Origin: Mustela lutreola
Lineage: Eukaryota > Chordata > Mammalia > Carnivora > Mustelidae
Assembly: GCF_030435805.1 (NCBI RefSeq)
Contig: NC_081295.1
Location: forward strand, 157,575,001 to 157,639,000
Direction: 5' to 3'
DNA length: 64,000 nt
The notes below the pieces were generated by a model. The model did not search any database. It was not told the origin of the DNA and was given only the letters and a program-made list of their open reading frames with translations. Shown piece by piece: positions 61,246 through 64,000 of this stretch. Positions within the stretch are counted from its first letter, which is position 1; each line of letters opens with the position of its first letter. A program made the translations under genes and the position numbers.

Positions 61246-63089
61246 AATAGAAAAGAACCGTGTTCCCGTGAGCAGTAGGCTTCGAAACACTCAAAGGGAC
61301 TCCTAGGAGTGACGTCAGTTTGGCCACCATGTCTGAAGTCCGATCCGGTGACGAGACATGCTCATACAGGTTCTCGTCACTAAGCACCGAGGAGCGTGCG
61401 GGAGTGAGAGATGCAAGGCAGGCCGAGCTGGGAAAGGGAACAGGAACACACACAGCTCGGAGCTCTCAGGCTCACTCGGGGCAACAAACTGTTTCCTGGA
61501 TGTAAAAAAGCGTTAGTTCCCAACCCCAGCTGCCTCAGTGTCTCATGTGCGCAGCTCCCAGGCTGGTCTTAGGAAAAAACACCTAAATAAGAAGTCCTCA
61601 ACTTGTGACTGAGTTTTCAAATGTTCACAGGCTTTGCTCTGTTGTGAACTCAGAATGTTCTCCCATGGTCACGTAAATTCCAATCCCAAAGCAAATCTGA
61701 CACATGTCATAATATGCCCGTTATGGTACTAACACCATTGTTATTTTTATGGGAAAACGTGCTCACACTTACAGCTCAGAAGGGACATCACAAGTATTTC
61801 TCCAGGGACTCTTCTGGTTCCAAACCAGTGATAATACTCTTGTGTTCTCTGGACAGGGCAACAGACGGAGAGGCCAGAGACGGGGGCCGTGGGGAAAGGT
61901 GGCAGAGTGCATTACAGGAGCCGGGAGGAGATGGGATGGAGGCTCGGGGCTAGGTACAACAGCAGTTAGGAGTGCTTAAAGGAGGGTCATTATCTGTTTC
62001 TCCCCTCCCTCTTTCCTCACCACTTCAGACCACTCAGCCGCTAGAGGTGAGGGGTGAGAGGACCCTGGAGTTGTGTAGGGTGAGGGGTTAATCTCAGAAG
62101 CTGCAGAGTCGGCCATGCCAAGGTAGCAAGGGAAGGAAATCAAAGGACAGCTCAGTGAAGGTCAAAAATCCTCTGTAAAGAAGACAAACAGACCAGGAGC
62201 CACGTGCGCCTCTCTGTGGCTGCCGGCTACCCCCAGTAATGGCCACAGGCCGTCGTCCGGGACGGAATTGCTCACCCAGTAGAACAGGAGCAGAGCCAAC
62301 CAGTCATCGGCTCATCTGTTCTCACGAGTCCCAAGAGACAGTCACTAACTTTGGCTCTTTGATATGCTCAAGAAGGTATGCAAACCAAGAAATTGTAAAC
62401 CAGTTCTGCAGAGCAGTTGTTAGGGAATTGAGAACACGAGAACTACGTAACTGGGGGAAAGAGAGGTTAGAGGCAAAGAGAACCCTAGTGCCCTCCCTAA
62501 CTAAAGGCGAAGCCTTGTGCTCAGACGACCCCAGGAGCCTTCGAATATAGGTCAGTCTCCTATTTTGACGCCCTTAAATTTGAAGAGGTGGAAAGGCCAG
62601 CCTGAAGCCCTTACAGCGGGATGGTGGTCAGGTTCCCTGTGCTCTCTATGGTCCTGCTGGCACCTGTCCGCTGTACGGCTTCCATTATGCTCTTAACCAG
62701 CAGCGGTGCCTGCTTACGGGCAAGTGTTCCCATGTCCACGCTCCACAGGCAACCATGAAGGCAGCTGGGATTCAATGCAGTGAGGCAGAAGGTCTGTGAG
62801 TGGGACTCGGGCGTTCTCCTCAGTGAAGTGGAGGGATCCCTAGAGCAACGGACAGGACTTGAGGTCAGAGACCTACACTTCAGTGGCTGGGCTTTCCCTT
62901 GTGACACTGTAGCTACATCACCGTCTCTGCACGCAAGAGTGTCCTCACCTTTCCAATGGCCAATAATTTTAGAGATACTTTAGGAATGAAGTCAAAGAGG
63001 CATTCTTACCCTCCCAGTCTGTCCCCAAGTTCCGTTGCCAACGTACCGCCAACAACTGCCCAACTGAACAGACCCCGTACCTCAGGTAG
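61246..63089. other. No recognised feature
   Basis: Region downstream of ZSCAN12 on the minus strand. An ATG-initiated 103-codon frame at 62239-62550 (plus) resembles nothing I know and is probably chance. Confidence 0.35.
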
Positions 63090-63440
63090 ACTCGCGTGCT
63101 TCCAAATCATGAGCGCTCTTGCCTCTGCCTATATTTCCTTCACCCTAAATGCTTTCCATTTTGCCCTCCAATTCTGCCCATCCAATCCTTAGCGTCAGTA
63201 AGATCTTTCCTGACCCCCCGAGGCACCGGCAGTCCGTCCTCTCAGATGGACAGCACTTACTGTGTGCCACAAGCCACTTCCAAGACACAGGACCTGTGTC
63301 ATTTCTCCTGTCCTGCTGCGGTCTCACCTAACCTCACATGCAGATCTTAGCTATCCCCAACTAAACTGTCAACTTTGGAGAAGAGGAATGTGGTGTTCTG
63401 CTTCTTGATCTGCACAGCACCTGACAGAATGGGCGGCCCC
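63090..63440 (+). mobile_element. L2 relic
   Basis: 'gatctttcctgaccccccga' and then 'taaactgtcaactttggaga', 'gatctgcacagcacctgaca' are the closing phrases of LINE-2. It ends about 100 bp beyond the ZSCAN12 stop, in its 3' untranslated region. Confidence 0.65.
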
Positions 63441-63539
63441 CAGGGGATCCTTTATCAATACCTGAGGCTTCCTTATAGCAACAGTGACTGGCGTTTTGCC
63501 CTAAAGCCTGCACTCTGGGACACAACCGCCCTGCAGTCA

Positions 63540-64000
<461 letters not shown>

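Noticed and set aside
62239-62550. 103-codon frame starting with ATG
   Set aside because: No recognisable domain, no splice or promoter context, and length within chance for a 64-kb window.

Overview
This is a mammalian nuclear window, almost certainly from a caniform carnivore and probably a mustelid. The best markers are about 34 copies of the lysine-tRNA-derived CAN-SINE. Many are of the type whose tail reads 'gcctacttgtgatctctgtc' before AAATAAATAAA, and most are flanked by clean target-site duplications. The carnivore form of L1 is also present. No bacterial, plasmid or phage signal was seen.

The host genes are a slice of the SCAN/C2H2 zinc-finger cluster that lies on human chromosome 6p22.1. 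ZSCAN31 is on the minus strand: coding exons at 15625-16424, 16902-17052 and 17983-18363, with a probable first exon and CpG-island promoter near 29.4 kb. A plus-strand ZKSCAN3-like locus follows (SCAN exon ending at 36318, next exon 37598-37742). Its expected start codon reads ATA, and no KRAB or zinc-finger exons follow it, so I read it as a decaying gene. The last part of ZSCAN12 runs off the right edge on the minus strand (63540-64000). This order and orientation matches human ZSCAN31(-), ZKSCAN3(+), ZSCAN12(-) as I remember it. Between the last two lies a badly decayed zinc-finger copy (about 54855-55450, minus), with a CpG island 2-3 kb upstream of it (57.6-58.2 kb) and another orphan island at 44.6-45.2 kb.

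The left 15 kb is a stack of nested transposons. A nearly full-length carnivore L1 (1 to about 6092, 5' end cut by the window) holds two SINEs and a solo LTR (4195-5072). An older L1 (about 6105-15062) is split by a fossil gammaretrovirus-like provirus (7753-14765). The provirus has two long LTRs, a proline-tRNA-type primer site, pol remnants and a polypurine tract; it is broken. Its leader holds an array of about ten T-arm/B-box-like hairpins (9221-9490), and a 5S rRNA pseudogene (11963-12076) lies upstream of pol.

Other RNA-derived items are a truncated U4 snRNA retropseudogene with target duplications (19211-19260). Other structure includes a 22-bp GC-rich minisatellite of ten units (29971-30200) fused to a SINE remnant, an 81-bp inverted duplication 1.27 kb apart inside the ZSCAN31 locus, several SINE-in-SINE insertions, a MER5-type DNA transposon, and MIR and L2 relics. 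The rest is intron or intergenic sequence in which I recognise nothing. I found no convincing new gene system. The most unusual sequence is the B-box hairpin array.
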